Shown one piece after another: positions 16,266 through 24,025 of a stretch of DNA of 34,903 bases (position 1 is the first letter of the stretch; every line of letters starts with the position of its first letter). Location: assembly GCA_003649715.1 (NCBI GenBank), contig QMSS01000001.1, positions 1 to 34,903 of the forward strand, in the 5' to 3' direction. Under the pieces are notes generated by a model. It made no database searches and was not told the DNA's origin. It worked only from the letters and a program-made list of their open reading frames with translations. Both the position numbers and the translations under genes were made by a program. Source of the stretch: Thermoplasmata archaeon (GTDB taxonomy: Archaea; Thermoplasmatota; E2; DHVEG-1).

Positions 16266-17293
16266 ACAAACTGAGGATACCCGGGTATCATATCGATATA
16301 GAAAAAGCAGCTCAGCTCATTAACCGAAAAGGATACAAAAAAGTGATGCTGCAGATTCCAGAGGGACTAAAAACACATGCATCAAAAATCGCAGATATTA
16401 TAGAAAAAGCAACACAGGCCACAACACTCATCTCCGCAGATCCATGCTTCGGAGCATGCGATCTCCTCAACCACGAAATACATAGCCTAAACATGGATCT
16501 TATAATACACATAGGACATCTTCCCATCCCAGAGATAAAAAACCCAGGTACTCCAACACTATTTATCAACGCTAAATCCACTAGACCAATAAAAAATGTT
16601 GTAGAAAAAGCCATGCCTCTGCTAGAAGGAAAAAAAATTGGATTAACTACAACAGCACAACACATACACACACTAAACAAGATCAAAAAAATACTATTAG
16701 AAAAAAACTTCAAACCAGTAATAGGAACAGGAGACAAACGCATAGCAGAAAAAGGACAGATACTAGGATGTAACTTTTCTACAGCCACAGTGATACGCGA
16801 CAAGGTAGACTCGTTTTTATTCATTGGAAGTGGAAATTTCCATCCACTAGGACTCATGCTAACCACTAAAAAGACAGTGATTGCAGCTGATCCATACACA
16901 AATACTGTTAAAAAAGAAGAGCTAAAAATGCTAAAAGACAAAATATTAAGACAAAGATATGCCGCCATCATACAATCAAAAGAAGCAAAACAATTCGCCA
17001 TCCTAATAACCACTAAAACTGGACAACAACGCATAGAGCTGGCATACACAATAAAAAAGATGCTAAACAAACAAAACAAAAAAGCCTACATACTAGTTTT
17101 AGACAACCTCTCATCAACCAAACTACAGGGATTCAGCCAAATAGACTGCTTCATATCAACTGCATGCCCCAGAATCGCTATCGATGATCACATGCAATAC
17201 AAAAAACCAATCATAACACCCCCTGAGCTAGAAATTATACTGGGAAAAAGAACATGGGATGAATACATACTTGATCAGATCCTATCAAAATAA
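16262..17293 (+). CDS. dph2: Diphthamide biosynthesis radical-SAM-like enzyme Dph2
   Basis: Archaeal Dph2 uses a [4Fe-4S] cluster and SAM to transfer a 3-amino-3-carboxypropyl group to a histidine of elongation factor 2, the first step of diphthamide synthesis. The 343-residue protein has the three cluster cysteines: C66 (FGACDL), C170 (QILGCNFS) and C302 (STACPRIAIDD). The spacing of 104 between the first two matches the archaeal enzyme of known structure. An additional C62 lies nearby (DPCFGAC). Its ATG overlaps the upstream kinase stop codon, so the two are co-translated. Like NadA, it is an Fe-S client that would depend on the iscS/iscU pair in this window. Confidence 0.93.
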   Translation: MNKLRIPGYHIDIEKAAQLINRKGYKKVMLQIPEGLKTHASKIADIIEKATQATTLISADPCFGACDLLNHEIHSLNMDLIIHIGHLPIPEIKNPGTPTLFINAKSTRPIKNVVEKAMPLLEGKKIGLTTTAQHIHTLNKIKKILLEKNFKPVIGTGDKRIAEKGQILGCNFSTATVIRDKVDSFLFIGSGNFHPLGLMLTTKKTVIAADPYTNTVKKEELKMLKDKILRQRYAAIIQSKEAKQFAILITTKTGQQRIELAYTIKKMLNKQNKKAYILVLDNLSSTKLQGFSQIDCFISTACPRIAIDDHMQYKKPIITPPELEIILGKRTWDEYILDQILSK

Positions 17294-17301
17294 AAAAATC
17301 T

Positions 17302-17308
17302 TTTTATC
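17302..17308 (+). promoter_or_regulatory. Candidate TATA box for radB
   Basis: TTTTATC lies in the 50-base gap after dph2. Initiation about 25 bases downstream would fall near 17330, leaving about 13 bases before the ATG at 17344, or making the TTG at 17332 essentially leaderless. Confidence 0.4.
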
Positions 17309-17343
17309 AACCATGTTACATCTATTTTAGATTGAAAAAAGAA

Positions 17344-17994
17344 ATGAGAAAACTGATGCTAAGATGTAAACCACTCGACAAACTATTGGATGGAGGAATC
17401 GAAAGCTCATCCATCACAGAAATATATGGCGAGGCTGGAAGCGGAAAAACAAATCTATGCCTACAAGCGGCTAGAGAATGTGTACTCAACAACAGCAAAA
17501 AGGTGGCATACATAGACACAGAAGGCATCTCAATAGAAAGACTAAAACAAATATGCCACGGTTTCGACTACAAAAAAATACTAAACAACATACTATTCTT
17601 CAGCCCAACATCACTAAGAGAACAAGAAAAAACAGTCGAAGATATCATAAAAATAGACAACATCGATCTAATCATAATAGACACGATAAACATGCTCTAT
17701 AGACTAGATGCAGAAGAAAAAACTGCATCCCGTTCACTCATAAGACAAATAACAGACCTACAGCTAACCGCAAGAAAAAAAGACCTATATGTATTATTAA
17801 CGGCACAAGTCTATACAGATGAAAATGGAAACATAAAACCCTTTGCAGTAAAAGACATAGAACACATGATAAAAACAATAATAAAACTCGAAAGAATCAA
17901 AAAAGGAGAAAGACAGGCAACAATAATAAAGCATAGTTCACAGCTTGAAGGAAAAAAAACTATGTTCACTATAACGACAGATGGTTTAAAATGA
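17344..17994 (+). CDS. radB: DNA repair and recombination protein RadB
   Basis: RadB is the archaeal RecA-family paralogue that assists RadA in homologous recombination. The protein is about 216 residues, short because it lacks the RadA N-terminal domain, as is normal for RadB. It has Walker A GEAGSGKT and Walker B LIIIDTINML. VLLTAQVYTDENGNIKPFA is the loop region, and it ends in the usual strand-rich core. The frame can start at TTG 17332, ATG 17344 or ATG 17356. I prefer 17344 from the TATA distance and codon type. A long non-coding gap and then the replication gene Gins51 follow. Confidence 0.92.
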   Translation: MRKLMLRCKPLDKLLDGGIESSSITEIYGEAGSGKTNLCLQAARECVLNNSKKVAYIDTEGISIERLKQICHGFDYKKILNNILFFSPTSLREQEKTVEDIIKIDNIDLIIIDTINMLYRLDAEEKTASRSLIRQITDLQLTARKKDLYVLLTAQVYTDENGNIKPFAVKDIEHMIKTIIKLERIKKGERQATIIKHSSQLEGKKTMFTITTDGLK

Positions 17995-18052
17995 ATAATA
18001 AATAGGACATTAAAATTTAGCTTTTTTAAGCTTGATAATAGAAAGAAATAAG

Positions 18053-18077
18053 TAAAATGTCAATTGTATACATTTTA
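18053..18077. repeat. Perfect 8-bp inverted repeat
   Basis: TAAAATGT (18053-18060) and ACATTTTA (18070-18077) are exact reverse complements separated by nine bases. It lies about 60 bases after the radB stop and could be an operator or part of the radB 3' end. There is no T-tract directly after it. Confidence 0.5.
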
Positions 18078-18316
18078 TCTATATTCCTTCTTAAACTTCC
18101 CAACACAACTCATGTTAAATTATGTTGATATCTGATAAGCGATAATCCCATAAAGATGGTCAAATCCCAGAAGAAACCTTTAAAGCTTCTATGGAGTCAA
18201 ACTGATTACACTGCCTAAAAAAACTTCCTATTTATGTTTAGATTACTATTTTTTCTTCAATAATATTCTTTTCATTCTTTTTCCTCTTTTTTTGTTTTGT
18301 ATCCTCAACATAAAAC

Positions 18317-18324
18317 TATTTAAT
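18317..18324 (+). promoter_or_regulatory. Candidate TATA box for gins51
   Basis: TATTTAAT lies 42 bases before the ATG at 18359. Initiation about 25 bases downstream leaves a leader of about 13-15 bases. Confidence 0.45.
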
Positions 18325-18358
18325 CTGGCAAACTATGTTAGGTCGATAGACATAAAAA

Positions 18359-18976
18359 ATGGATGAAAATGAGATAAACTACAGAAATCTTAGACATATT
18401 CAGCAGTTAGAAAAAAAATCGCCCTTACTTACAAGGATAGATCCAGATTTTTATTCAAAACTAGCTAGATATCTTGACAGACTCGACAAAACATTAAGGG
18501 AGGCAGAGGCCCAGAAAAGTAGTATTTTGATAGATGAGATCCAAAACACTAGAAGGATAGCAAATAGCATATATGAGTTTAGAGAAAAAAAAATAGTTCA
18601 GGCTGCTCTCTCAACAGCACGTGGAGGAAAACCGGATCTAAAAAACTTGTTGGATGAAGAAAAAACATTGTATAATGCACTTGTAGATATTATAATGGAG
18701 GCGCGTAAAAAAATTTTCAACAAAGAAAAAATGGAAACAGCAGATTCCAATGAAACAGTTACAGGAAATAAAAATCATGATAGCATCGATAACAAATATG
18801 ATTATGTAAATGTAAAAAATGTCAATCCTATTGTGAGGATCACACAAGATATACCAGAGTTTATAGGGATAGATACGAAAAAATATTTACTAAAAAAGGA
18901 AGATGTTTTGACCCTACCTAAGGAGATGAGTAAAACTCTTATAGAGCGAGGGGTGGCAAAACAGATAAAACAATAA
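18359..18976 (+). CDS. gins51: Replisome GINS complex subunit Gins51/Gins15
   Basis: GINS associates with MCM and the Cdc45/RecJ-like protein to form the archaeal replicative helicase. The 205-residue protein has the helical A domain first: NYRNLRHIQQLE, then DPDFYSKLARYLDRL, the hallmark of the Gins51 order. A polar linker of about 35 residues follows. The small C-terminal B domain (about 155-205) has VRITQDIPEFIGIDTKKYLL, then DVLTLPKEMSKTLIERGVA. A domain followed by B domain at the C-terminus marks the Gins51 class. It precedes the translation gene cluster, an arrangement seen in other archaea. Confidence 0.88.
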   Translation: MDENEINYRNLRHIQQLEKKSPLLTRIDPDFYSKLARYLDRLDKTLREAEAQKSSILIDEIQNTRRIANSIYEFREKKIVQAALSTARGGKPDLKNLLDEEKTLYNALVDIIMEARKKIFNKEKMETADSNETVTGNKNHDSIDNKYDYVNVKNVNPIVRITQDIPEFIGIDTKKYLLKKEDVLTLPKEMSKTLIERGVAKQIKQ

Positions 18977-19002
18977 AAAAAATAGAATGATGACACCTTA
19001 CA

Positions 19003-19010
19003 TTTTTATA
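19003..19010 (+). promoter_or_regulatory. TATA box for the rpl44e cluster
   Basis: TTTTTATA lies just after gins51. Initiation about 25 bases on (near 19030-19035) is downstream of the ATG at 19019, which argues that the true rpl44e start is the ATG at 19079. Confidence 0.45.
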
Positions 19011-19078
19011 TCACCTCCATGTTTACCCCCAATAAATACCCACAAAATAAAAAATCAAAAACAGGAGTAAAACCAGCT

Positions 19079-19357
19079 ATGTTACGACCACGTAAAATCA
19101 AAAGATACTGCCCCTACTGCGAAAAACATACCATGCATGAAATAGAAAAGGTGAAAAGGAAAAAAGCTAGTGAGCTAAAACAAGGGCAACGTAGATTTAG
19201 ACGAGTACTCCGCGGATACGGCGGTTTTCCAAGACCCAAACCTGAGGGAAGAGAAAAAACTAGTAAAAGAATAGCATTACGATACAGATGCGTTGAATGT
19301 AACAAAATGCATCAATCACCAAATATTAGAACAAAAAGACTGGAAATAGGAGAATAA
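19079..19357 (+). CDS. rpl44e: 50S ribosomal protein L44e
   Basis: This is a zinc-binding large-subunit ribosomal protein shared by archaea and eukaryotes. From the ATG at 19079 it has 92 residues, the normal length, beginning MLRPRKIKRYCPYCEKHTMH with the first CxxC pair. The second pair is in RYRCVECNKMH, and the conserved GYGGFPRPKPEG lies between. The open frame extends upstream to ATG 19019, but those 20 residues are not L44e-like, and the TATA box at 19003 sits too close. AGGAG at 19063-19067 also favours 19079. The rps27e gene follows 5 bases after the stop. Confidence 0.95.
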   Translation: MLRPRKIKRYCPYCEKHTMHEIEKVKRKKASELKQGQRRFRRVLRGYGGFPRPKPEGREKTSKRIALRYRCVECNKMHQSPNIRTKRLEIGE

Positions 19358-19362
19358 AGAGT

Positions 19363-19545
19363 ATGGAGAAACCTCGGAGTAGATTTATCAAAGTAAGATG
19401 CGAGGACTGCGAAAACGAACAAGTCATATTCGATAGAGCCTCCACCGTGGTGTCATGTCATATATGTGGTAGCAAACTTGCTGTTCCCAGTGGCGGGAAA
19501 GCAAAGATAAAAGGCAAGATTTTAGAAACAATGGAAGAAAAATAG
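19363..19545 (+). CDS. rps27e: 30S ribosomal protein S27e
   Basis: This 60-residue zinc-finger ribosomal protein has two CxxC pairs (RCEDCENEQ and SCHICGSKL) and the typical SRFIKVRC opening and LAVPSGGKAKIKGKI end. GGAG lies about 10 bases before the ATG. It sits tightly between rpl44e and aIF2-alpha, the conserved archaeal order. Confidence 0.96.
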   Translation: MEKPRSRFIKVRCEDCENEQVIFDRASTVVSCHICGSKLAVPSGGKAKIKGKILETMEEK

Positions 19546-19549
19546 GGTT

Positions 19550-20341
19550 ATGATAAAAAAGGATTTCCCAGAAGAAGGAGAATTAATTGTTGGAACTGTT
19601 ACAAAAGTACAAAACTTTGGAGCATTTGTATCACTCGATGAATATCCCGGCAAAGAAGGATTCATACACATCTCTGAAATCGCAACAGGCTGGGTTAAAA
19701 GAATACGTAATCATGTAAGAGAAAAACAAAAAGTTGTATGCAAAGTAATGCATGTAGACAAAGCAAAAAAACACATAGATCTCTCACTTAAGAGAGTCAA
19801 CGAGCATCAACGACGAGATAAAATACAGGAATGGAAAAACAATCAGAAAGCAGAGAAACTATTTGAAATGCTGGCAGACAGCCTCGGTAAAACCGTTGAA
19901 CAATGCTACAAAGAATTCGGCAGCGACTTAATAAAAAAATACGGATCACTATACGAAGCATTTGAGGAATGCGCTTATGATATCAACACCCTAAAAAACG
20001 ATGGATTCACTGGGGAATGGCTAAAAAAATTTGAAAAAATAGCAAAAGAAAACATAGTCATACCATTCGTTGAAATAAAGGGACTGCTGATACTAAAATC
20101 ATGGCTCCCAGATGGCATCGAACACATACGTCAGGCATTAATAAATGCTGAAAAAAGTGAATATGAAGACGTGACCATACAAGTAAAATACATCGCAGCA
20201 CCACGATACCTAATCACAGTTAAGGCACCTGACTACAAGATAGCTGAAGATCAGATAAAAAAAGCCGTAGAACGGGCATGCGAATACATAAAAAAATACA
20301 AAGGCGAATGCGAATTCCAACGTGAAATAGGAGAAAAATAG
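19550..20341 (+). CDS. eif2a: Translation initiation factor aIF2 subunit alpha
   Basis: This is the alpha subunit of the heterotrimeric initiation factor that delivers Met-tRNAi to the small ribosomal subunit. The 263-residue protein starts with an S1/OB domain (GELIVGTVTKVQNFGAFVSL, then EGFIHISEIATGWVKRI and IDLSLKRV). A central helical domain (KAEKLFEMLADSLGK) follows, and then a C-terminal alpha/beta domain (VTIQVKYIAAPRYLITVKAPD) that binds the gamma subunit. The archaeal protein lacks the eukaryotic phosphorylation-control context. The gene starts 4 bases after rps27e and belongs to the same operon. Confidence 0.96.
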   Translation: MIKKDFPEEGELIVGTVTKVQNFGAFVSLDEYPGKEGFIHISEIATGWVKRIRNHVREKQKVVCKVMHVDKAKKHIDLSLKRVNEHQRRDKIQEWKNNQKAEKLFEMLADSLGKTVEQCYKEFGSDLIKKYGSLYEAFEECAYDINTLKNDGFTGEWLKKFEKIAKENIVIPFVEIKGLLILKSWLPDGIEHIRQALINAEKSEYEDVTIQVKYIAAPRYLITVKAPDYKIAEDQIKKAVERACEYIKKYKGECEFQREIGEK

Positions 20342-20366
20342 ACATCACTGGGTGGTAGCAATATAG

Positions 20367-20561
20367 ATGTCAGACATACTATTCTGCCCCACCTGCAAAA
20401 CATACACACTCAACAACATCTGCATCAGATGTAAGAAAAAAACAATAACCAAAAAACCTCCTAAGTTCTCACCTCAAGACCACTACGGAGAATACAGAAG
20501 AAAACTAAAGAAAAGAATTAAAAAAGAAAAAAAACCTGACAAAGAAAAAGAGAATGTGTGA
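20367..20561 (+). CDS. nop10: H/ACA ribonucleoprotein subunit Nop10
   Basis: Nop10 bridges Cbf5 and L7Ae in the H/ACA complex that makes pseudouridines in rRNA. The 64-residue protein has the archaeal zinc ribbon (FCPTCKTYTL, then CIRCKKK), then the linker KPPKFSPQDHYGEYRRKLK that wraps Cbf5, and a lysine-rich tail. GGTGGT at 20351-20356 may be its ribosome-binding site. It overlaps or abuts the PAC2 gene that follows. Confidence 0.95.
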   Translation: MSDILFCPTCKTYTLNNICIRCKKKTITKKPPKFSPQDHYGEYRRKLKKRIKKEKKPDKEKENV

Positions 20562-21330
20562 AAAAATGAAATACGTCACTCTAAAGTATGTTACAAAAAA
20601 ACCTAAGCTAAAAAATCCTATACTAATAGAAGGATTACCAGGAATTGGAAACGTAGGAAAACTAGCTGTAGAGCATCTTATAGAAATGATTCATGCCAAA
20701 AAATTTGCTGAGCTTTACAGCAAAGATTTTCCACCGCAGGTATTTATAAACACAGATGGGACAATAAAACTGGTAAACAATGAATTCTACTACTGGAAGG
20801 CAAAGAAAAAAAATCAGCAGGACCTCATACTACTAACTGGAGACTACCAAGGATTATCTGCGCATGGTCAATATGAGCTAGTAGAGGCCATACTTGACTT
20901 AGCAGAAGACTTAGGTGTGAGACAAATGTTCACACTTGGTGGATATGGTCTTGGACACGAGGTAAAAGACCCAAAGGTTTTATTTGCAACCACTGACAAA
21001 AAGTTTGTAAAAAAAATGGTGAAGCATGGAGCTGTTTTCAAAAAAAACGAGCCAGGTGGTGGAATAATAGGTGCCAGTGGATTACTACTAGGATTAGGGA
21101 AGCTTCGAGGATTACAAGGTGTATGCTTCATGGGGGAAACACCAGGATACCTAGTAGATCCTAAAAGTGCAAAGGCTGTGTTGAAGATCTTAACTAGAGT
21201 TACAAACATTGACATAGACCTATCAAGATTAGAACAAAAAGCAAAGGAGATAGAGCTGATTGCTCAGCAGATCAGAGAAATAGAGGGTCTTTCCAAAGAA
21301 AAATCAGAGGAGCTAAGATACATAGGATAA
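20554..21330 (+). CDS. Proteasome assembly chaperone family protein (PAC2)
   Basis: The PAC2 family includes the archaeal chaperones PbaA/PbaB; some members help assemble the 20S proteasome. The 258-residue protein has the family opening PILIEGLPGIGNVGKLAVEHL, then LILLTGDYQGLSAHGQYELVEAIL split by short turns, and MFTLGGYGLG, GGGIIGASGLLLGLGK and FMGETPGYLVDP. The C-terminus is a charged helix (LEQKAKEIELIAQQIREIEG). An ATG at 20566 (MKYVTLKYV) is an alternative start that avoids overlapping nop10. It closes the L44e operon, a conserved position for this family in archaea. Confidence 0.9.
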   Translation: MCEKMKYVTLKYVTKKPKLKNPILIEGLPGIGNVGKLAVEHLIEMIHAKKFAELYSKDFPPQVFINTDGTIKLVNNEFYYWKAKKKNQQDLILLTGDYQGLSAHGQYELVEAILDLAEDLGVRQMFTLGGYGLGHEVKDPKVLFATTDKKFVKKMVKHGAVFKKNEPGGGIIGASGLLLGLGKLRGLQGVCFMGETPGYLVDPKSAKAVLKILTRVTNIDIDLSRLEQKAKEIELIAQQIREIEGLSKEKSEELRYIG

Positions 21331-21399
21331 ATGACACAAAAAAACTTTTTTAGGATAAAAAAGTAGGTGGAATATTCATAAAACAATTCTTTTATGTTC

Positions 21400-21441
21400 T
21401 TTTTATCTCCAGTCAACTCAAATGAGGAGAGGAGATAAAAA
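21400..21441. repeat. Perfect 11-bp inverted repeat covering an SD-like GGAG
   Basis: TTTTTATCTCC (21400-21410) and GGAGATAAAAA (21431-21441) are exact reverse complements with a 20-base loop. It lies between the convergent PAC2 and C25 genes, whose stop codons are at 21330 and 21527. The right arm contains an SD-like GGAG directly before an ATG. It could be a terminator-type structure or the leader of an otherwise unsupported small frame. Confidence 0.55.
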
Positions 21442-21526
21442 TGGTAAAGAGGAAAAAATTGTGTGCACAGTTAACCCTATTATATTATGTTGAATCTTCT
21501 TTCCCATCCATTTTTTTTAGTATAAA

Positions 21527-23806
21527 TCAAAAAATGGAGAATAAATTTGGAAAAAGGGTTTTTAGAAGATTAAGCAGGGCTGATAGCCACTGTCTGAAAA
21601 ATACTTTATCTACTGGCATGTTAACAACAAGTGGATCAGACCATTCACTTTCAGCTTTGTGGATGTCCCTACTTTTTACTTTAACTTCATATCTACCTTT
21701 TTTACTCCAGCTATAGGAAACATTTACAGTTTCGCCAGAGTTGTATGGTCCCAACCAGTTGCTCATGTTGCCGTCGCCCCATGACCATTTATAGTATATT
21801 TGATCGCCATCAGGATCAATAGTTACTGTTGTGAATGTATAGCTTTCACCGACTCTTCCGCGTTTTTTACCTGTAGGTCTATCTGGTTTTTCCGGTGGGT
21901 TATTAATGTCTTCATTGTAGAAAGTAACGGCGGGATCTCCAAGTAGGTTTGTTTCATAGTAGCACCATCTCATACATGCCTGGTTTATACGGTATAGATT
22001 GTCTTCCTTTGAATCCTGATTTGCTTTTCCAATAGAAAATATTTTTTCTCCAAATACTGCATCCCAGAACTCTCGGTTAAAACGATGTGATGCCCCATCT
22101 GTGCCACCAGTTACACCCCAGCCGTAGCGTGCATTCATTACAACAGCAAAGGCGCCATGATCTGTTTTGACTGTAAAATATTCAGCTATACAGTCATAGC
22201 CATATGGGTTGTCGAATCCACCAGCCATACAGCCCTGGGAATAGATAAAACAGTATTGATCATTTGTCAGATAGGAGAGAACATCATTGTTTGTCATCTT
22301 CATGTTGTAGTCATACCAGGAGTGACCTAGATGGTTTATGATGTATAGTCCATTGTTTATATGACCTATAATCTCTGAGGTAGGCCAGTTGTTTCCAGGC
22401 CAGTCTCGGTCATAAAGAGTAGTAATATTGTAATCACTGGATGGTATTCCTACAGTGGTATATCCATTGGCGTTTGATCCATTTATTAGTTCATCCATAT
22501 AGTCACCACCCCATGTTGGTGGGTCGCTCCATAATAGTTCTCCTACTAACAAAACTCTATCATTGTATGTAGATGATCTTGATTCATTGTTTTCCATATA
22601 TGCTATGGTTTTGTCAACAAAATTATTTACTTCGTTGGAGTTACCAACACATGCTCTGCCGACATATACTTCAGCTATTAGATCGACATCTCCGCCACCG
22701 GGTCCATCATTTGGCTCACCCCATTTGTCATCACCATCATAATTATAGGTGCCATCTAGACATGCATAGTAGATATCTGAAGGCATATAGGTTGTCTCAC
22801 CGCCTATCCATGCCCTCACATAAAGTTCCTGCGCAGGGATTACATCTTCGTCTCCACCAATAAGAACATACTCGATGCCATTCTCTAGATAGATGTTTCT
22901 GATAAAAGTTCGGATTTCTCCAGGGGTTACATCCCCCCGGTTATTATTAATATCGGAAAGTGTTTTGATTATTGTTTTAACTCCTTTGTTGTTATGTGCT
23001 TCCTTCAGAGGCTCAAAATCATCTTTAAATTGATCAGTGGTTATTATAAGGAGATCATAGTGGCTGCTAAATGTATTATTTTTTCCTCCTGTGATATTTT
23101 TGGGGTACATTGAGACAACCTCTGGGTTGTCTATCATTTTTATTATTTCGGATCTATCTTTTTCTAAACCGCGGAATAAACTATTGGTATGAGTATCATC
23201 CCTGACAACTTCTACAGAAACTTTCATTTCTTTGAAATAAAAGAGTTCGCCAGTAGAAGTATTATATTCCATGGGGTATAACGTTAGAACTAGTATATCA
23301 TATCCTCTGAAGCTGTAAATACCGATTTTGTCAAATAATTTACCTGGAATGGTCTCGTTGTCATTATTATGGTTGTATTCCCTGTTCATTCCATGTTTTA
23401 GTATAGGAAAACCATTTATAGCTAGTGGGATAGGGTCACCGACAGGTGTGATTCTAAATCCTGATCCTAGATATATTCTATTTCTGGTATGAATTTTTAT
23501 ATCTATTACTCTACAATTTGGTGGCAGTAGTATGTATGCTCCTTTTGCAGGAAGGCTTGGTTCACCGGGGTTACCGATGCAGGGTGCGTTTTTCATGAAA
23601 ATTCTGTCATAAACAGTGTTATGTATTTGTATGCTGCTAATTGTTGGCTCGTCAAACAGATAGGTGACAGAAATTTCTCTAGGTATTTCATCATTATTAT
23701 TGTTGGCTGTGGTGATGGAAATAGCGGCTGAGGTGGACATCAAAATAGTTATAGTGAGAAAAACTTGGTACCATAAAATATGATTTTTAATCTTTTTTTC
23801 TATCAT
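21527..23806 (-). CDS. Secreted C25 (gingipain-type) cysteine peptidase with PKD domain
   Basis: This complete 759-residue extracellular protease begins with a signal peptide (KNHILWYQVFLTITILMSTSAA). The propeptide holds PGEPSLPAKGAYILLPP. The C25 catalytic domain runs from about 250 to 630: EYVLIGGDEDVIP, catalytic His H495 (NHLGHSW) and Cys C526 (SQGCMAGGFD), ending in NLLGDPAVTFYN. A PKD/Ig-like domain follows (about 637-730, DPDGDQIYYKWSWGDG). A short hydrophobic tail ends the protein (LLNLLKTLFPNLFSIF) and may be a surface-sorting or anchoring signal. GAGG lies about 10 bases before the ATG. It probably degrades external protein to feed the cell; substrate specificity is not visible. 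It is the second C25 peptidase in the window. Confidence 0.92.
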   Translation of the reverse strand: MIEKKIKNHILWYQVFLTITILMSTSAAISITTANNNNDEIPREISVTYLFDEPTISSIQIHNTVYDRIFMKNAPCIGNPGEPSLPAKGAYILLPPNCRVIDIKIHTRNRIYLGSGFRITPVGDPIPLAINGFPILKHGMNREYNHNNDNETIPGKLFDKIGIYSFRGYDILVLTLYPMEYNTSTGELFYFKEMKVSVEVVRDDTHTNSLFRGLEKDRSEIIKMIDNPEVVSMYPKNITGGKNNTFSSHYDLLIITTDQFKDDFEPLKEAHNNKGVKTIIKTLSDINNNRGDVTPGEIRTFIRNIYLENGIEYVLIGGDEDVIPAQELYVRAWIGGETTYMPSDIYYACLDGTYNYDGDDKWGEPNDGPGGGDVDLIAEVYVGRACVGNSNEVNNFVDKTIAYMENNESRSSTYNDRVLLVGELLWSDPPTWGGDYMDELINGSNANGYTTVGIPSSDYNITTLYDRDWPGNNWPTSEIIGHINNGLYIINHLGHSWYDYNMKMTNNDVLSYLTNDQYCFIYSQGCMAGGFDNPYGYDCIAEYFTVKTDHGAFAVVMNARYGWGVTGGTDGASHRFNREFWDAVFGEKIFSIGKANQDSKEDNLYRINQACMRWCYYETNLLGDPAVTFYNEDINNPPEKPDRPTGKKRGRVGESYTFTTVTIDPDGDQIYYKWSWGDGNMSNWLGPYNSGETVNVSYSWSKKGRYEVKVKSRDIHKAESEWSDPLVVNMPVDKVFFRQWLSALLNLLKTLFPNLFSIF

Positions 23807-23860
23807 TTTAAATTAGCCTCAATTAATATTTTTATGGTTGTCTACTTTAAAAACTTATCT

Positions 23861-23869
23861 ATATTTATA
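23861..23869 (-). promoter_or_regulatory. Candidate TATA box for the second C25 peptidase
   Basis: On the minus strand TATAAATAT lies about 55 bases before the ATG at 23806, allowing a leader of about 30 bases that includes the GAGG ribosome-binding site. Confidence 0.4.
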
Positions 23870-23950
23870 GTGATCTAATTATAAATAACCTTTTGAATAA
23901 AAATATCTGATTCGGATGAATTGGATTTTAGGTGGGTTAAATAGATTGAT

Positions 23951-23958
23951 TTTAAATA
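23951..23958 (+). promoter_or_regulatory. Candidate TATA box for the winged-helix regulator
   Basis: TTTAAATA lies 75 bases before the preferred start at 24026. Initiation about 25 bases downstream would fall near 23980, inside the dyad at 23972-23989. Confidence 0.4.
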
Positions 23959-23971
23959 TTCGAAAATACAT

Positions 23972-23989
23972 TACATGTGTTAGCATGTA
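23972..23989. promoter_or_regulatory. Dyad symmetry at the predicted start site, possible operator
   Basis: TACATG and CATGTA are exact reverse complements separated by TGTTAG, forming an 18-base dyad. It lies over the predicted transcription start of the adjacent winged-helix regulator, where a bound protein would block initiation. Autoregulation is therefore plausible but inferred. Confidence 0.4.
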
Positions 23990-24025
23990 TTACAAAAAAT
24001 TGGTTTGATGCAGAGGGATATTTTG

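Larger units (their letters stand above)
17995..18358. other. Intergenic region between radB and gins51
   Basis: These 364 bases carry no credible protein or RNA gene. They contain a perfect inverted repeat at 18053-18077 and, near the right end, a TATA candidate for the GINS gene. I looked for C/D or H/ACA box RNA signatures and saw none that were convincing. Confidence 0.5.

Noticed and set aside
19019..19078. 20-residue extension of L44e
   Set aside because: L44e normally begins just before the first CxxC, and the TATA box at 19003 places initiation downstream of the ATG at 19019.
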